Source: Selenomonadaceae bacterium
Lineage (GTDB): Bacteria; Bacillota; Negativicutes; Selenomonadales; Selenomonadaceae
Assembly (NCBI GenBank): GCA_017535925.1
Contig: JAFXTD010000041.1
Location: 1 to 64,000 of the forward strand
Reading direction: 5' to 3'
DNA: 64,000 nucleotides
Below, one piece after another: positions 7,263 to 16,829 of the stretch. A model generated the notes under the pieces. The model searched no databases. It worked only from the letters and a program-made list of their open reading frames with translations, and had not been told where the DNA came from. The translations under genes and the position numbers were made by a program. The first letter of the stretch is position 1. Every line of letters starts with the position of its first letter.

Positions 7263-8378
7263 ATGGCAAATTTACAACACATACGCCGCCGAATCAAAAG
7301 CGTCAAAAATATTCAGAAGATAACAAACGCAATGGACATGATAGCGCGTTCGAGGTTCAATGCGGCACGCGAGGCTTTGCTGTCGAATCTTCCCTACGTT
7401 GCCAAGACAAAAGAAATTATGCGGCGAGTCATGACTCAAATGCGCGGGCAGGAATACGAACATCCTTTTATCAAAACTCGTGCAGATTTAATCGCCGAAC
7501 AACAAGAAGGCGCGGGAAAATTTTTGTTCATAGTCATTGCCTCCGACAAAGGGCTTGCGGGTTCTTTTTCAAGCAATGTCTTCAAAGAGGCGCACGATAC
7601 GATTGAATACGACGGCACGGGCGAAAACACTTCCCTCGACGACGACGGCGACGACGAAAACTTCCACAAGAAAAATTTCGACGCGCTCAAGGGTATCAAG
7701 CCGGCGGGCAAACGTACTCCGAAGCAACAACGCCAAATGACTGCAACGGGTTCCATTGCCAAAGCGTCTCAAAAGGGCGGCGGCGGAACAAGTTCGGGTT
7801 TTTCGGAGGTTCGCGAATATCACGACGCCGATTACATTGACGGCATTGAACTTATAACCGTCGGCAGGAAGGCGACAACTCATTTCCGTCAGCGCGGCTA
7901 CAACATCATAAAGAGCTATCACGGCATAAGCGAGCGTCCGCAATACAAATACGCAAAAGAAATTACGGACTTGGTCATGGAACGTTTTGCCAGCGGTGAG
8001 ATTATCGACGTGACTTTGATTTATACGCGTTTCAAGTCGGCGATAAGTTGTGTGCCCGACGACGTTACGCTCCTGCCGATTGTCACTGACGACTACGCAA
8101 AAGCAAGCGCGACGCTCAAGGAAGAATATATCTACGAGCCGGACGCCGTGACGCTGTTGGATAAGTTCATGCCGCGCAGAATTGCCACGAGGATTTACGG
8201 CGCGATGCTTCACTCTGCCGCCTCCGAACTTTCCTCGCGCATGAACGCAATGAGCAACGCAACCGATAACGCTCAAGAACTTGTCGGCAGGCTCAATCTC
8301 TTCTACAATAAAGTTCGTCAAGCGGGTATCACCAATGAGATTAACGAAATTGTCGGCGGTGCCAACGCGCTTGAATAA
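7263..8378 (+). CDS. atpG: F-type ATP synthase subunit gamma with about 80-residue insertion
   Basis: The central rotor shaft. N-terminal (IRRRIKSVKNIQKITNAMDMIA) and C-terminal (SRMNAMSNATDNAQELVGRLNLFYNKVRQAGITNEI) coiled-coil helices are canonical. At 371 residues it is about 80 longer than the usual 285-290. The extra sequence is at residues about 115-192, between SDKGLAGSFSSNVFK and the ELITVGRKATTHF strand. It is acidic first (DDDGDDEN), then basic and Gly/Ser/Gln rich, and looks disordered. No Cys pair is visible, so it is not the plant redox switch. The frame is open throughout, so it is not a sequencing frameshift. Confidence 0.93.
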   Translation: MANLQHIRRRIKSVKNIQKITNAMDMIARSRFNAAREALLSNLPYVAKTKEIMRRVMTQMRGQEYEHPFIKTRADLIAEQQEGAGKFLFIVIASDKGLAGSFSSNVFKEAHDTIEYDGTGENTSLDDDGDDENFHKKNFDALKGIKPAGKRTPKQQRQMTATGSIAKASQKGGGGTSSGFSEVREYHDADYIDGIELITVGRKATTHFRQRGYNIIKSYHGISERPQYKYAKEITDLVMERFASGEIIDVTLIYTRFKSAISCVPDDVTLLPIVTDDYAKASATLKEEYIYEPDAVTLLDKFMPRRIATRIYGAMLHSAASELSSRMNAMSNATDNAQELVGRLNLFYNKVRQAGITNEINEIVGGANALE

Positions 8379-9803
<1,425 letters not shown>

Positions 9804-9806
9804 GCT

Positions 9807-10217
9807 ATGGCCACAATCCTGCTTGAGGTTGCCACGCCCGACAAAGGCAACGTTTACGATAAAGATATTAACATGCTGATTGTCCGTTCGATTTGCGGAG
9901 AGCTTGGTATTTTGCCGAAGCATGCCAATCTTTTGACAGAACTTATCCCGCACGCAATGAGGATTAAAGAGGCAAGCGGCGAAACAAAACTTTTCGTCAG
10001 CGGCGGCTTTATGGAAGTCACGCCCGAAAAAATTACAATCCTCGCGGACGCGGCAGAGGCTCCCGACGACATCGACGTTGAACGGGCAAGGGCGGCTTAC
10101 AATCGTGCAAGCGAACGCCTCGCCAAGAAAGACCCCGAAATCGACATCGACAGAGCGGAGGCGGCTCTTGCCAGAGCAAAGGCACGACTCTTGGTTAAAG
10201 GCGTTCACATGGGCTGA
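9807..10217 (+). CDS. atpC: F-type ATP synthase subunit epsilon
   Basis: A 136-residue F1 subunit with the N-terminal beta sandwich (VRSICGELGILPKHANLLTEL; FVSGGFMEVTPEKITILAD) and a C-terminal helical pair rich in Ala/Arg (ERARAAYNRASERLA) that can inhibit hydrolysis. It is the last gene of the operon and is followed directly by a terminator hairpin. Confidence 0.95.
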   Translation: MATILLEVATPDKGNVYDKDINMLIVRSICGELGILPKHANLLTELIPHAMRIKEASGETKLFVSGGFMEVTPEKITILADAAEAPDDIDVERARAAYNRASERLAKKDPEIDIDRAEAALARAKARLLVKGVHMG

Positions 10218-10234
10218 AAAGCTTTGCAAAAAAA

Positions 10235-10267
10235 TTTCCCGTCGAAAAGCTCGGCGGGATTTTCTTT
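10235..10267 (+). terminator. Intrinsic terminator of the atp operon
   Basis: TCCCGTCG (10237-10244) pairs with CGGCGGGA (10252-10259), followed by TTTTCTTT. It belongs to the same CCCGTCGAAAA...GGCGGGATTTT family as the hairpins at 12388 and 13286. Confidence 0.85.
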
Positions 10268-10280
10268 AGGAGGAATTTAT

Positions 10281-11024
10281 TTGGATAACAAACAGGCTCA
10301 CGCCGGCGAACAATCCTACGACGAAAATTTTTATCGCGCTCAAAAGGACGGCTCGTTTAAATCTGCGTCGATAATTTTGCCGCTCGTTGCAGAATTCGTT
10401 CGTCCGCGCAATGTTATTGATGTCGGTTGCGGCGTCGGCACATGGCTTGCCGTTTGGAAAAAAATTTTCGGCGCGGAAATTTACGGCATTGACGGCGATT
10501 ACGTCGACCGCTCGCAACTTTTTATCGACGAAGAAAATTTTTATCCGCTCAATCTTGAAAGTCGTATAGTTGCAGAAGGACGCTTCGACTTGGCAGAGTC
10601 TTTGGAAGTCGCCGAACATCTGTCGCCCGCCCGCGCAAATTCTTTCGTCGAGGATTTAACAAAGTTGAGTGATGTGATTTTGTTCAGCGCGGCGATTCCT
10701 GCTCAAGGCGGCACCAATCACGTCAACGAGCAATGGCAATCCTATTGGGCGGAAAAATTTTTGCGATTCGGTTACGTTGCCGTTGATTGCATTCGCCCGA
10801 AGATTTGGCAAAATGTGAACGTTTGGGCGCATTATTGCCAAAATATTTTTATCTACGTCAAGAGCACGGAGCTTTATCGTTATCCCGAACTGCAGGATTT
10901 TTATTTAAAGCACCGTGACGCAACGATTTACGATTTGGTTCATCCCACGACCTACTTTATTAAAGTTAATGAGTTCAATAGTTTTCAGCAACAAGTCAAA
11001 GAATATTTGGCAAAGCAAAAATAA
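10281..11024 (+). CDS. Class I SAM-dependent methyltransferase
   Basis: A 247-residue protein with the SAM-binding motif I VIDVGCGVGTW (residues 45-55), the acidic motif II residue in YGIDGDY, and a motif like FDLAESLEVAEHL that resembles the Methyltransf_23 group acting on small molecules or sugars. Substrate is not identifiable. The start is placed at TTG 10281 because AGGAGG lies at 10268-10273. The longer frame from 10224 would run through the atp terminator. Downstream a separate promoter drives the aminotransferase. Confidence 0.75.
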   Translation: MDNKQAHAGEQSYDENFYRAQKDGSFKSASIILPLVAEFVRPRNVIDVGCGVGTWLAVWKKIFGAEIYGIDGDYVDRSQLFIDEENFYPLNLESRIVAEGRFDLAESLEVAEHLSPARANSFVEDLTKLSDVILFSAAIPAQGGTNHVNEQWQSYWAEKFLRFGYVAVDCIRPKIWQNVNVWAHYCQNIFIYVKSTELYRYPELQDFYLKHRDATIYDLVHPTTYFIKVNEFNSFQQQVKEYLAKQK

Positions 11025-11061
11025 ATTTCCGTTGAATACTTGAATACATTGCCGAAAGCCT

Positions 11062-11089
11062 TTGCTAAAATGTTGCCGATTGTTATAAT
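11062..11089 (+). promoter_or_regulatory. Sigma-70-type promoter for the aminotransferase
   Basis: TTGCTA (11062-11067), 16-bp spacer, TATAAT (11084-11089). AGGAGA and the ATG follow within 40 bp. Confidence 0.6.
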
Positions 11090-11126
11090 AGGCGCGATAA
11101 TTTCTAAATCAAAGGAGACTGTTTAA

Positions 11127-12365
11127 ATGTCAATGACCATGACGGCAACACACGCGGCAGGCAGGAAGTTGAAAGATGCAATCTTCGAGGCGGGGCAGGC
11201 TTGCCAAGCGGCGATAAAAATTCACGGCGCAGAGGCAGTAACCAACGCGACAATCGGAGTAATGCTCAACGAAGAAGGAAAGCTTGCGACACTTCCGACC
11301 GTCGAAAAAGTTTTCCGTGAGATGGAATTTTCGGAGCTGGTTTCCTACGCGCCGATTTCCGGATTGCCTGCTTACCTCGACGCGGTTATCGATATGACTT
11401 TCGCCGACAGCAAGCCCGAAGGATTTATCGGAGCGGCGGCGACTTCCGGAGGCACGGGCGCAGTTCATCATGCCGTTGCCAATTACGCCGAACGAGGCGA
11501 CGCCGTTTTGACTTCCGATTGGCGTTGGGGAAATTACGATATCATTTGCAACGAGACAGGCAAGCGGCTTGAGACTTTCAAACTTTTTGACGACGCGTTG
11601 AATTTTAATTTGAATGACTTCGCCGTTAAAGTCGACGCGCTCTTGAAGAAACAAAAATCTTTGCTCGTGATTCTCAATTCGCCCGCGCACAATCCGACAG
11701 GCTACGCGCTCACCTCCGATGAATGGGATAAAGTCCTCGCCGTTTTGAAAGCGCAAGTCGATGCAGGCAAAAAAATTTCTTTGCTCATTGACATTGCCTA
11801 TATCGATTTCGCCGGCGAAAAAAATTCCACGCGAGCCTTCATGAAAAAATTTTCCGACTTGCCCGAAAATCTTTTCGTTATGATTGCCTTCAGCATGTCG
11901 AAAAGTTTTACTTTCTACGGGCAGCGGACGGGCGCGCTTATCGGCATTTCCCCGAACGAAAAAATTATCGACGAGTTCAAGGAAGCTTGCAAATATTCCA
12001 ACCGCGCTGTTTGGTCGAATATAAATCGCGGGGCTCAAGCTTTGCTCGTCAAGCTCAATTCCGACAAAGACCTTCAAGCGATTTACGAGACGGAACGCAA
12101 CGAACTTTATCAAACGGTCAAACGCCGCGCAGATGTTTTCGTCGAAGAGGCAAAATCTTGCGGCTTGAGGATTGTTCCGTACAAGGGCGGATTCTTTATC
12201 GCGGTGCCTGCCGAAAATCCCGCTGCCGTTTGCCAAAAACTTCGCGACGATTTAATTTTTGCCGTCCCGTTGAAGTTGGGAATTCGAGTTGCGGCTTGTT
12301 CAATCTCTTTCGAAAAAATGCACGGCGTTGCAGAAAAAATTCTTCGCGCCAAAATCAGCTGTTAG
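11127..12365 (+). CDS. Aspartate/aromatic-type aminotransferase (PLP fold type I)
   Basis: A 412-residue class I/II aminotransferase. Visible signatures are the HNPTG substrate/cofactor motif at 188-192, the LLIDIAYIDF strand with the PLP-contacting Asp/Tyr, the Schiff-base Lys259 in SMSKSFTFYGQRTG, and the carboxylate-binding Arg in LGIRVAACS. This arrangement fits the AspC/TyrB-like group, but the amino-acid substrate cannot be decided. It has its own promoter and a downstream terminator, so it is monocistronic. The C-terminus (AKISC, stop TAG) is encoded by the beginning of a heptad repeat array. Confidence 0.85.
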   Translation: MSMTMTATHAAGRKLKDAIFEAGQACQAAIKIHGAEAVTNATIGVMLNEEGKLATLPTVEKVFREMEFSELVSYAPISGLPAYLDAVIDMTFADSKPEGFIGAAATSGGTGAVHHAVANYAERGDAVLTSDWRWGNYDIICNETGKRLETFKLFDDALNFNLNDFAVKVDALLKKQKSLLVILNSPAHNPTGYALTSDEWDKVLAVLKAQVDAGKKISLLIDIAYIDFAGEKNSTRAFMKKFSDLPENLFVMIAFSMSKSFTFYGQRTGALIGISPNEKIIDEFKEACKYSNRAVWSNINRGAQALLVKLNSDKDLQAIYETERNELYQTVKRRADVFVEEAKSCGLRIVPYKGGFFIAVPAENPAAVCQKLRDDLIFAVPLKLGIRVAACSISFEKMHGVAEKILRAKISC

Positions 12366-12386
12366 CGGTTAGCTGTTAGCTGTTAG
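12357..12386. repeat. Heptad repeat array (AGCTGTT x3, AGCGGTT)
   Basis: Four tandem 7-bp units start inside the last codons of the aminotransferase and supply its TAG stop. Confidence 0.85.
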
Positions 12387-12387
12387 A

Positions 12388-12422
12388 AAATCCCGTCGAA
12401 AAAAATTTGGCGGGATTTTTTT
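12388..12422 (+). terminator. Intrinsic terminator
   Basis: TCCCGTC (12391-12397) pairs with GGCGGGA (12409-12415), followed by seven T residues. Confidence 0.85.
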
Positions 12423-12426
12423 ATGA

Positions 12427-12432
12427 TATAAT
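12427..12432 (+). promoter_or_regulatory. Putative -10 box (TATAAT) upstream of the second RTX-like gene
   Basis: A perfect TATAAT lies 33 bp before the ATG at 12465. No convincing -35 is seen because the region is occupied by the preceding terminator. Confidence 0.4.
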
Positions 12433-12493
12433 GGATAAAAAAATTTTTTGGGGAGATGATTTTTATGGCTGTAAAGACTAACAAAAAAATAAT

Positions 12494-13228
12494 GTGACTG
12501 TCAAAGGCACAAGCTCGGCTGATTCAATCAAAAACTATGGCTTGAAAGTCACAATCAGCGGAGGCGCATATTCAACAAAAAAGAGCGGCAAGAATATCAT
12601 CGTAACAGTCGGTGAGGGAAAAATTACTTTGCAAGGCGCGGCGAGCTTGGACACGCTTAACATTAAGGGCACGAAACTTTTGACCGTGACAAACAAAACC
12701 TCCTCGCCTTTGACGGTCGACGTTGCAACCGGAATTATCGACGCCTCCTCACGAACAAAGGCAATTAAAATCACCGGCAACGGTTTGGCGAATACGATTA
12801 TCGGCGGCTCGAAAAATGATTCGCTTTACGGCAGAGCGGGCAACGATTCAATCATCGGCAACGCAGGCAACGACAAACTCTACGGCTCCAACGGCAACGA
12901 TACTTTAAGCGGCGGCAAAGGCAATGACACACTCTGGGGCGACGCCGGCAATGATAAACTTTACGGCGGCGCAGGCAGTGATATTTTTATCTGCAAGCCC
13001 GGCGAAGGCAACGATACAATTTTTGATTATCAAAGCGGCGACATGTTGAAGATTCTAAAATCAAACGGCAAAGACGGCGGAACTTTTACAAGCTCCTCGT
13101 TCAAAAACAACACGCTCACTCTTGCGATTTCAGGCGGAGGCAAAGTCATCTTCGACAATGTTTCAAGCGGCGACAAGATTAATATCAACGGCACGAGTTA
13201 TTCAATCAGCGGTAAGACTCTCAAATAG
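12494..13228 (+). CDS. RTX-like calcium-binding repeat protein, frameshifted at an A7 tract
   Basis: The main frame (GTG at 12494) encodes VTVKGTSSADSIKNYGL, a beta-rich region, then five to six RTX nonapeptides (GRAGNDSII, GNAGNDKLY, GSNGNDTLS, GGKGNDTLW, GDAGNDKLY, GGAGSDIFI) that bind Ca2+ in a beta roll, and a C-terminal region like that of the RTX-like gene at 111-1202. The GTG has no ribosome binding site. A good site (GGGGAG) instead serves an ATG at 12465 that reads MAVKTNKKIM and then hits TGA. One extra A in the A7 tract (12483-12489) would join the two frames as MAVKTNKKNNVTVKGTSS. The gene is therefore either phase-variable, expressed by slippage, or newly broken. The stop TAG is again part of a heptad array. 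Confidence 0.7.
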   Translation: MTVKGTSSADSIKNYGLKVTISGGAYSTKKSGKNIIVTVGEGKITLQGAASLDTLNIKGTKLLTVTNKTSSPLTVDVATGIIDASSRTKAIKITGNGLANTIIGGSKNDSLYGRAGNDSIIGNAGNDKLYGSNGNDTLSGGKGNDTLWGDAGNDKLYGGAGSDIFICKPGEGNDTIFDYQSGDMLKILKSNGKDGGTFTSSSFKNNTLTLAISGGGKVIFDNVSSGDKININGTSYSISGKTLK

Positions 13229-13281
13229 CTGTCAGCGATTAGAAAAAATAATTCCCCATTCCCCATTCCCAATTCTCAATT
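13228..13281. repeat. Heptad repeats (AGCTGTC/AGCGATT, then ATTCCCC x2, ATTCCCA, ATTCTCA)
   Basis: Two adjacent 7-bp families: a short AGCTGTT-type pair starting at the RTX stop codon, then four ATTCCCC-type units (13251-13278). Confidence 0.75.
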
Positions 13282-13285
13282 AAAA

Positions 13286-13320
13286 AAATCCTCGTCGAAA
13301 AAATTTGGCGGGATTTTTTT
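13286..13320 (+). terminator. Intrinsic terminator
   Basis: CTCGTC (13291-13296) pairs with GGCGGG (13307-13312), followed by ATTTTTTT. Its sequence is nearly the same as the terminator at 12388. Confidence 0.75.
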
Positions 13321-13321
13321 G

Positions 13322-13350
13322 TTGCGTCGAAAAAATTTTGAACGTATAAT
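13322..13350 (+). promoter_or_regulatory. Sigma-70-type promoter for typA
   Basis: TTGCGT (13322-13327), exact 17-bp spacer, TATAAT (13345-13350). The typA ATG is 30 bp downstream with AAAGGAGG. Confidence 0.75.
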
Positions 13351-13379
13351 AGGCGAAGTTTTTTAAAGGAGGCAATTCG

Positions 13380-15197
13380 ATGGGAGTAAATTCCGAACGC
13401 AGAAATATAGCGATAATCGCGCACGTCGACCACGGCAAAACGACTTTGGTTGACGCGATGCTTAAACAAAGTCACATCTTCCGCAAGAACGAACAGGTTG
13501 CCGAACGCGTCATGGACAGCGGCGACTTGGAACGCGAACGCGGCATTACGATTCTTTCAAAGAACACGGCGATTCTTTACAAGGGCATAAAAATAAATAT
13601 CGTCGACACGCCCGGTCATGCGGACTTCGGCGGCGAGGTCGAGCGCGTCTTGAATATGGTTGACGGCGTTTTGCTTTTGGTCGACGCCTTTGAAGGACCG
13701 ATGCCTCAAACCAAATACGTCTTGCGAAAGGCTCTGGAGCATAAGCTTAAACCAATCGTCGTGATAAATAAAATTGACCGCCCCGAAGCTCGCGTCGATG
13801 AAGTTTATGACGAAGTCCTCGAACTTTTCATGGAGCTTGACGCAGACGACGAGCAACTTGATTTCCCCGTTATCTATACGGCGGCGAAGGCGGGCATTGC
13901 AAAAAAAGATATGCACGACGAGAGCCGCGACCTTCAACCGCTCATGGAAACTATCTTGAAAGAAATTCCTCCGCCCGAAGGTGAACTTGACGCGCCGCTT
14001 CAACTTGTCGTCACGACGCTTGAGGCGGATGATTACGTCGGGAAAATCGCTATCGGTCGTGTTCAACGCGGCAAGATTAAATCCGGCGAGACGATTGCGC
14101 TTATGAGCGAGGGCGGAATTAAAAAAGCCAAAGTCGGAAAAGTTTTCACATACGACGGCTTGAATCGCGTCGAGACTCCCGAAGCGCAAATGGGCGAAAT
14201 TGTTGCGTTGACCGGCTTAAGCGAAGTTTCAATCGGCGATACCGTTGCCGACGCCGAAAAGCCCGAAGCCCTGCCGTCAATCAGAGTGGACGAGCCGACT
14301 TTGAGCGTGACGTTCGGTGTCAACACGAGTCCTTTCGCCGGGCAAGAAGGACAATTTCTCACGAGCCGCCACATTCGCGACAGACTTTTCAAAGAGGCTC
14401 AAACGAACGTTGCCTTGCGCGTCGAGGAAACAGATTCGGCGGACGTGTTCAAAGTCAGCGGGCGCGGCGAACTTCATTTGTCGATTTTGATTGAAACGAT
14501 GCGCCGTGAAGGTTACGAAATGCAAATCGGCAAGCCCGAAGTCGTTTACAAGTTGATTGACGGAAAGAAATACGAGCCGATAGAAAATTTGACGGTTGAA
14601 GTTTCGCAAGATTACATGGGCACGGTTATGGAGAGTTTGGGTCGTCGTAAAGCCGAGCTGAAAAATATGCAAAACGTTGCGGGCTACATGCGATTGAATT
14701 TTTTGATTCCTGCGCGAGGCTTGATAGGATTTCGTTCGGAGCTTTTGACTTCGACGCGAGGCAACGGCATAATGAATCACGTCTTTCACGGCTACGAACC
14801 CTACAAAGGCGATATACCCGGGCGCAGTCGCGGAAGCTTGGTTGCTTTTGAAATGGGCGAGACGACCGGCTACGGCATTTTCAATTTGCAAGACAGAGGC
14901 ATCATGTTCATTGAGCCCGGTCAAAAAGTTTACGAGGGCATGATTGTCGGAGAGAATTCCCGCGAAATGGATATCGACATAAATCCTTGCAAGCAGAAAC
15001 ATCAGACGAACATTCGCGCCAGCAATTCCGATGAGGCAATTCGACTTGTGCCGCCGAGATTTATGAGCCTCGAACAGGCAATGGAATACATCAACGACGA
15101 CGAACTTGTCGAAGTCACGCCGAAAAGCATTCGCCTCCGCAAGATGATTCTTGACCGCACGACAAGAGGTCGCGCCGCCAAAAACGCACGAAAATAA
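13380..15197 (+). CDS. typA: Translational GTPase TypA/BipA
   Basis: A 605-residue ribosome-binding GTPase of the EF-G-related family. The N-terminal G domain shows AHVDHGKTT (G1), RERGITI (G2 region), DTPGHADF (G3) and NKIDR (G4). The rest holds the EF-G-like domains III and V and the family-specific C-terminal domain (GLIGFRSELLTSTRGNGIM). TypA helps ribosome assembly and stress or cold growth. Own promoter, AAAGGAGG site. Length and motifs are normal. Confidence 0.96.
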   Translation: MGVNSERRNIAIIAHVDHGKTTLVDAMLKQSHIFRKNEQVAERVMDSGDLERERGITILSKNTAILYKGIKINIVDTPGHADFGGEVERVLNMVDGVLLLVDAFEGPMPQTKYVLRKALEHKLKPIVVINKIDRPEARVDEVYDEVLELFMELDADDEQLDFPVIYTAAKAGIAKKDMHDESRDLQPLMETILKEIPPPEGELDAPLQLVVTTLEADDYVGKIAIGRVQRGKIKSGETIALMSEGGIKKAKVGKVFTYDGLNRVETPEAQMGEIVALTGLSEVSIGDTVADAEKPEALPSIRVDEPTLSVTFGVNTSPFAGQEGQFLTSRHIRDRLFKEAQTNVALRVEETDSADVFKVSGRGELHLSILIETMRREGYEMQIGKPEVVYKLIDGKKYEPIENLTVEVSQDYMGTVMESLGRRKAELKNMQNVAGYMRLNFLIPARGLIGFRSELLTSTRGNGIMNHVFHGYEPYKGDIPGRSRGSLVAFEMGETTGYGIFNLQDRGIMFIEPGQKVYEGMIVGENSREMDIDINPCKQKHQTNIRASNSDEAIRLVPPRFMSLEQAMEYINDDELVEVTPKSIRLRKMILDRTTRGRAAKNARK

Positions 15198-15273
15198 TTA
15201 ATCGCAAGTGAAGGAATTGCCCGCCCCAATCGCGAAAACAAAAAAAAATTTTACGATAAAGGCGGTGTGATTC

Positions 15274-15993
15274 ATGGAGAACGAATTTTTGGAGGACGTT
15301 GAAATTTATCTTGAGGAAGTGCAGCAAATTCCTCTTTTGGGCGCGCAGGAATTTCATATGCTGTTGCTTCGAGCGGCAGACGGCGACGAGGATGCTCAAC
15401 TGGAACTGGTCAACGCCAACTTGCGGCTGGTCGTCAACATCGCGCAAAAATACGTCGGGCAAGGCGTGGCGTTTTCGGATTTGATTCAAGAAGGCAATAT
15501 AGGACTTATGAAGGCGGTCAAAAAATTCTCCACGAAGGGCTCAACGACTTTTATAGAATACGCCGAAGAATGCATTGAGTCGGCGATTGTTCGCGGCTTG
15601 CGTGAATTTGAACAGACCGCGCAAGTTTCGCTGGATACACCGATTGACGAAAGGACTTATAACGATAAAGATAAATTTGCGGTCGAAGGCGATTTCATCG
15701 AGGGCTTGACGCTTGCAGATTTCATGGAAGACGACGAGACGCCCAATCACTTCGACAGACTGAACTATTTGCAAATGCGCGAACTCCTGCGCGAGGTCAT
15801 GAACACCTTGACGCCGCACGAGAAAAAAGTTTTATCGCTCCGATTCGGTTTGGAAGACGGGCGGGCTCGTTCGCTTGACGAGGTCGCAAAAATTTTCAAA
15901 GTCGGCAACAATACAATTCAAGCTGTCGAAGCCAAAGCACTGCGTAAACTCCGTCACCCCGATTGTTCGTTGAAGCTCAAAGATTTTTATTAA
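15274..15993 (+). CDS. RpoD-family sigma factor, short and divergent in region 2.3-2.4
   Basis: A 239-residue sigma-70-family factor. It has region 1.2-like sequence (EDVEIYLEEVQQIPLL), regions 2.1-2.2 (LVNANLRLVVNIAQKYVGQG; FSDLIQEGNIGLMKAVKKF) and region 4 with a helix-turn-helix (ARSLDEVAKIFKVGNNTIQAVEAKALRKLRH, about 200-232). The segment that normally melts and reads the -10 element (YATWWIRQAI type) is replaced by TTFIEYAEECIESAIVRGL, without the tryptophans and Gln. It is therefore probably an alternative (group 2/3) factor with changed promoter preference. Start ATG 15274 with AAAGGCGGTG. It lies between typA and sepF and gives no pathway hint. Confidence 0.8.
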   Translation: MENEFLEDVEIYLEEVQQIPLLGAQEFHMLLLRAADGDEDAQLELVNANLRLVVNIAQKYVGQGVAFSDLIQEGNIGLMKAVKKFSTKGSTTFIEYAEECIESAIVRGLREFEQTAQVSLDTPIDERTYNDKDKFAVEGDFIEGLTLADFMEDDETPNHFDRLNYLQMRELLREVMNTLTPHEKKVLSLRFGLEDGRARSLDEVAKIFKVGNNTIQAVEAKALRKLRHPDCSLKLKDFY

Positions 15994-16019
15994 TGCCTGA
16001 AAAAATCTTGAAAAACCCT

Positions 16020-16048
16020 TTGCATTTTGTTAAACGCTGTGTTAAAAT
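16020..16048 (+). promoter_or_regulatory. Sigma-70-type promoter for sepF
   Basis: TTGCAT (16020-16025), 17-bp spacer, TAAAAT (16043-16048), 49 bp before the ATG. Confidence 0.65.
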
Positions 16049-16096
16049 GAGCCAGCTTATAAAATAGCAAACCAAATATCGGAAGGGCGATTGTTT

Positions 16097-16735
16097 ATGG
16101 GATTGATGGACTGGATAAAGAAAATTACGGATATAATCATGCCGCTTGAGCCGCCGCAAGAAGAAGAGGAAGAAATTAAAGACACCAAGAAATCTGAAGC
16201 AAGAGTCGAAGAAGCCAAAGCCGCTCAAGAGCAGCAACCGGCTCAACAGGCGCAACCCGTCGGACAAAGTTACCAAACGGAAAAACACGCGACGGGCAGC
16301 TTTGCACAAGGTTTCGGAGGTTCGATGAGTTTCACTCGCAACGGCGGCATGGTCAGCACCGCAGAAAACGGCGTCACGAATATGGGCGGCGTTCGTTACG
16401 AGGCTTACAACAACAGTACGGCGGAAGCATCTGTAAGACCCAGTCTCGCAGTGGTAAAAACTCCTCAACTCACAATGAAAATTTACAAGCCGACAAAATA
16501 TGACGACCAAGTCAAGCAGATAGCCGACGACCTCTTGAAACGCAATGCGGTTATCGTGAACTTCGAGGGCGTCGACGACATTGAGCAGCAACGAATCGGC
16601 GATTTTGTTATCGGTGCCGTGTACATGATTGACGGGCGCGCAGAAATGATTTCCGGCAAAATCGTTCTTTACGTGCCGCAGGGCGTAGATTATGAAAGTG
16701 CGGCGGCGAAAATTCCCATGCGTCGTTATAATTGA
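16097..16735 (+). CDS. sepF: Cell division protein SepF
   Basis: A 212-residue protein with an N-terminal amphipathic membrane-binding helix (MGLMDWIKKITDIIM), a long acidic then Gln/Gly-rich linker (about 20-130), and the C-terminal SepF domain (IYKPTKYDDQVKQIADDLLKRNAVIVNFEG ... GDFVIGAVYMIDGRAEMISGKIVLYVP). SepF polymerises into rings and tethers FtsZ to the membrane in Firmicutes, actinobacteria and cyanobacteria. ATG 16097 is preferred over TTG 16091 because GGAAGGG lies nine bases upstream. It stands alone here, without the usual ylm/yggT neighbours. A terminator follows. Confidence 0.88.
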   Translation: MGLMDWIKKITDIIMPLEPPQEEEEEIKDTKKSEARVEEAKAAQEQQPAQQAQPVGQSYQTEKHATGSFAQGFGGSMSFTRNGGMVSTAENGVTNMGGVRYEAYNNSTAEASVRPSLAVVKTPQLTMKIYKPTKYDDQVKQIADDLLKRNAVIVNFEGVDDIEQQRIGDFVIGAVYMIDGRAEMISGKIVLYVPQGVDYESAAAKIPMRRYN

Positions 16736-16770
16736 GGGGCGAGGAAAAAATTAACTTGAATACAAATGTA

Positions 16771-16803
16771 AAAAGCGGGCACTGTAAAAGTTGCCTGCTT
16801 TTT
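16771..16803 (+). terminator. Intrinsic terminator
   Basis: AAGCGGGCA pairs with TGCCTGCTT around a 10-base loop, followed by T residues. It lies between sepF and the decarboxylase. Confidence 0.8.
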
Positions 16804-16829
16804 ATTTAGGACGGAGGATTAGAATTAAA

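Noticed and set aside
7608-7838. Gamma-subunit insertion as the plant-type redox regulatory loop
   Set aside because: No cysteine pair is present and the position in the domain differs from the plant loop.
11130-12236. Long minus-strand open frame opposite the aminotransferase
   Set aside because: Shadow of a clear coding gene; no protein family resemblance and no promoter or ribosome binding site.
12490-12497. In-frame TGA after ATG 12465 as a selenocysteine codon
   Set aside because: The downstream sequence in that frame is not coding; the RTX frame is offset by one base, so a frameshift explains the data better.
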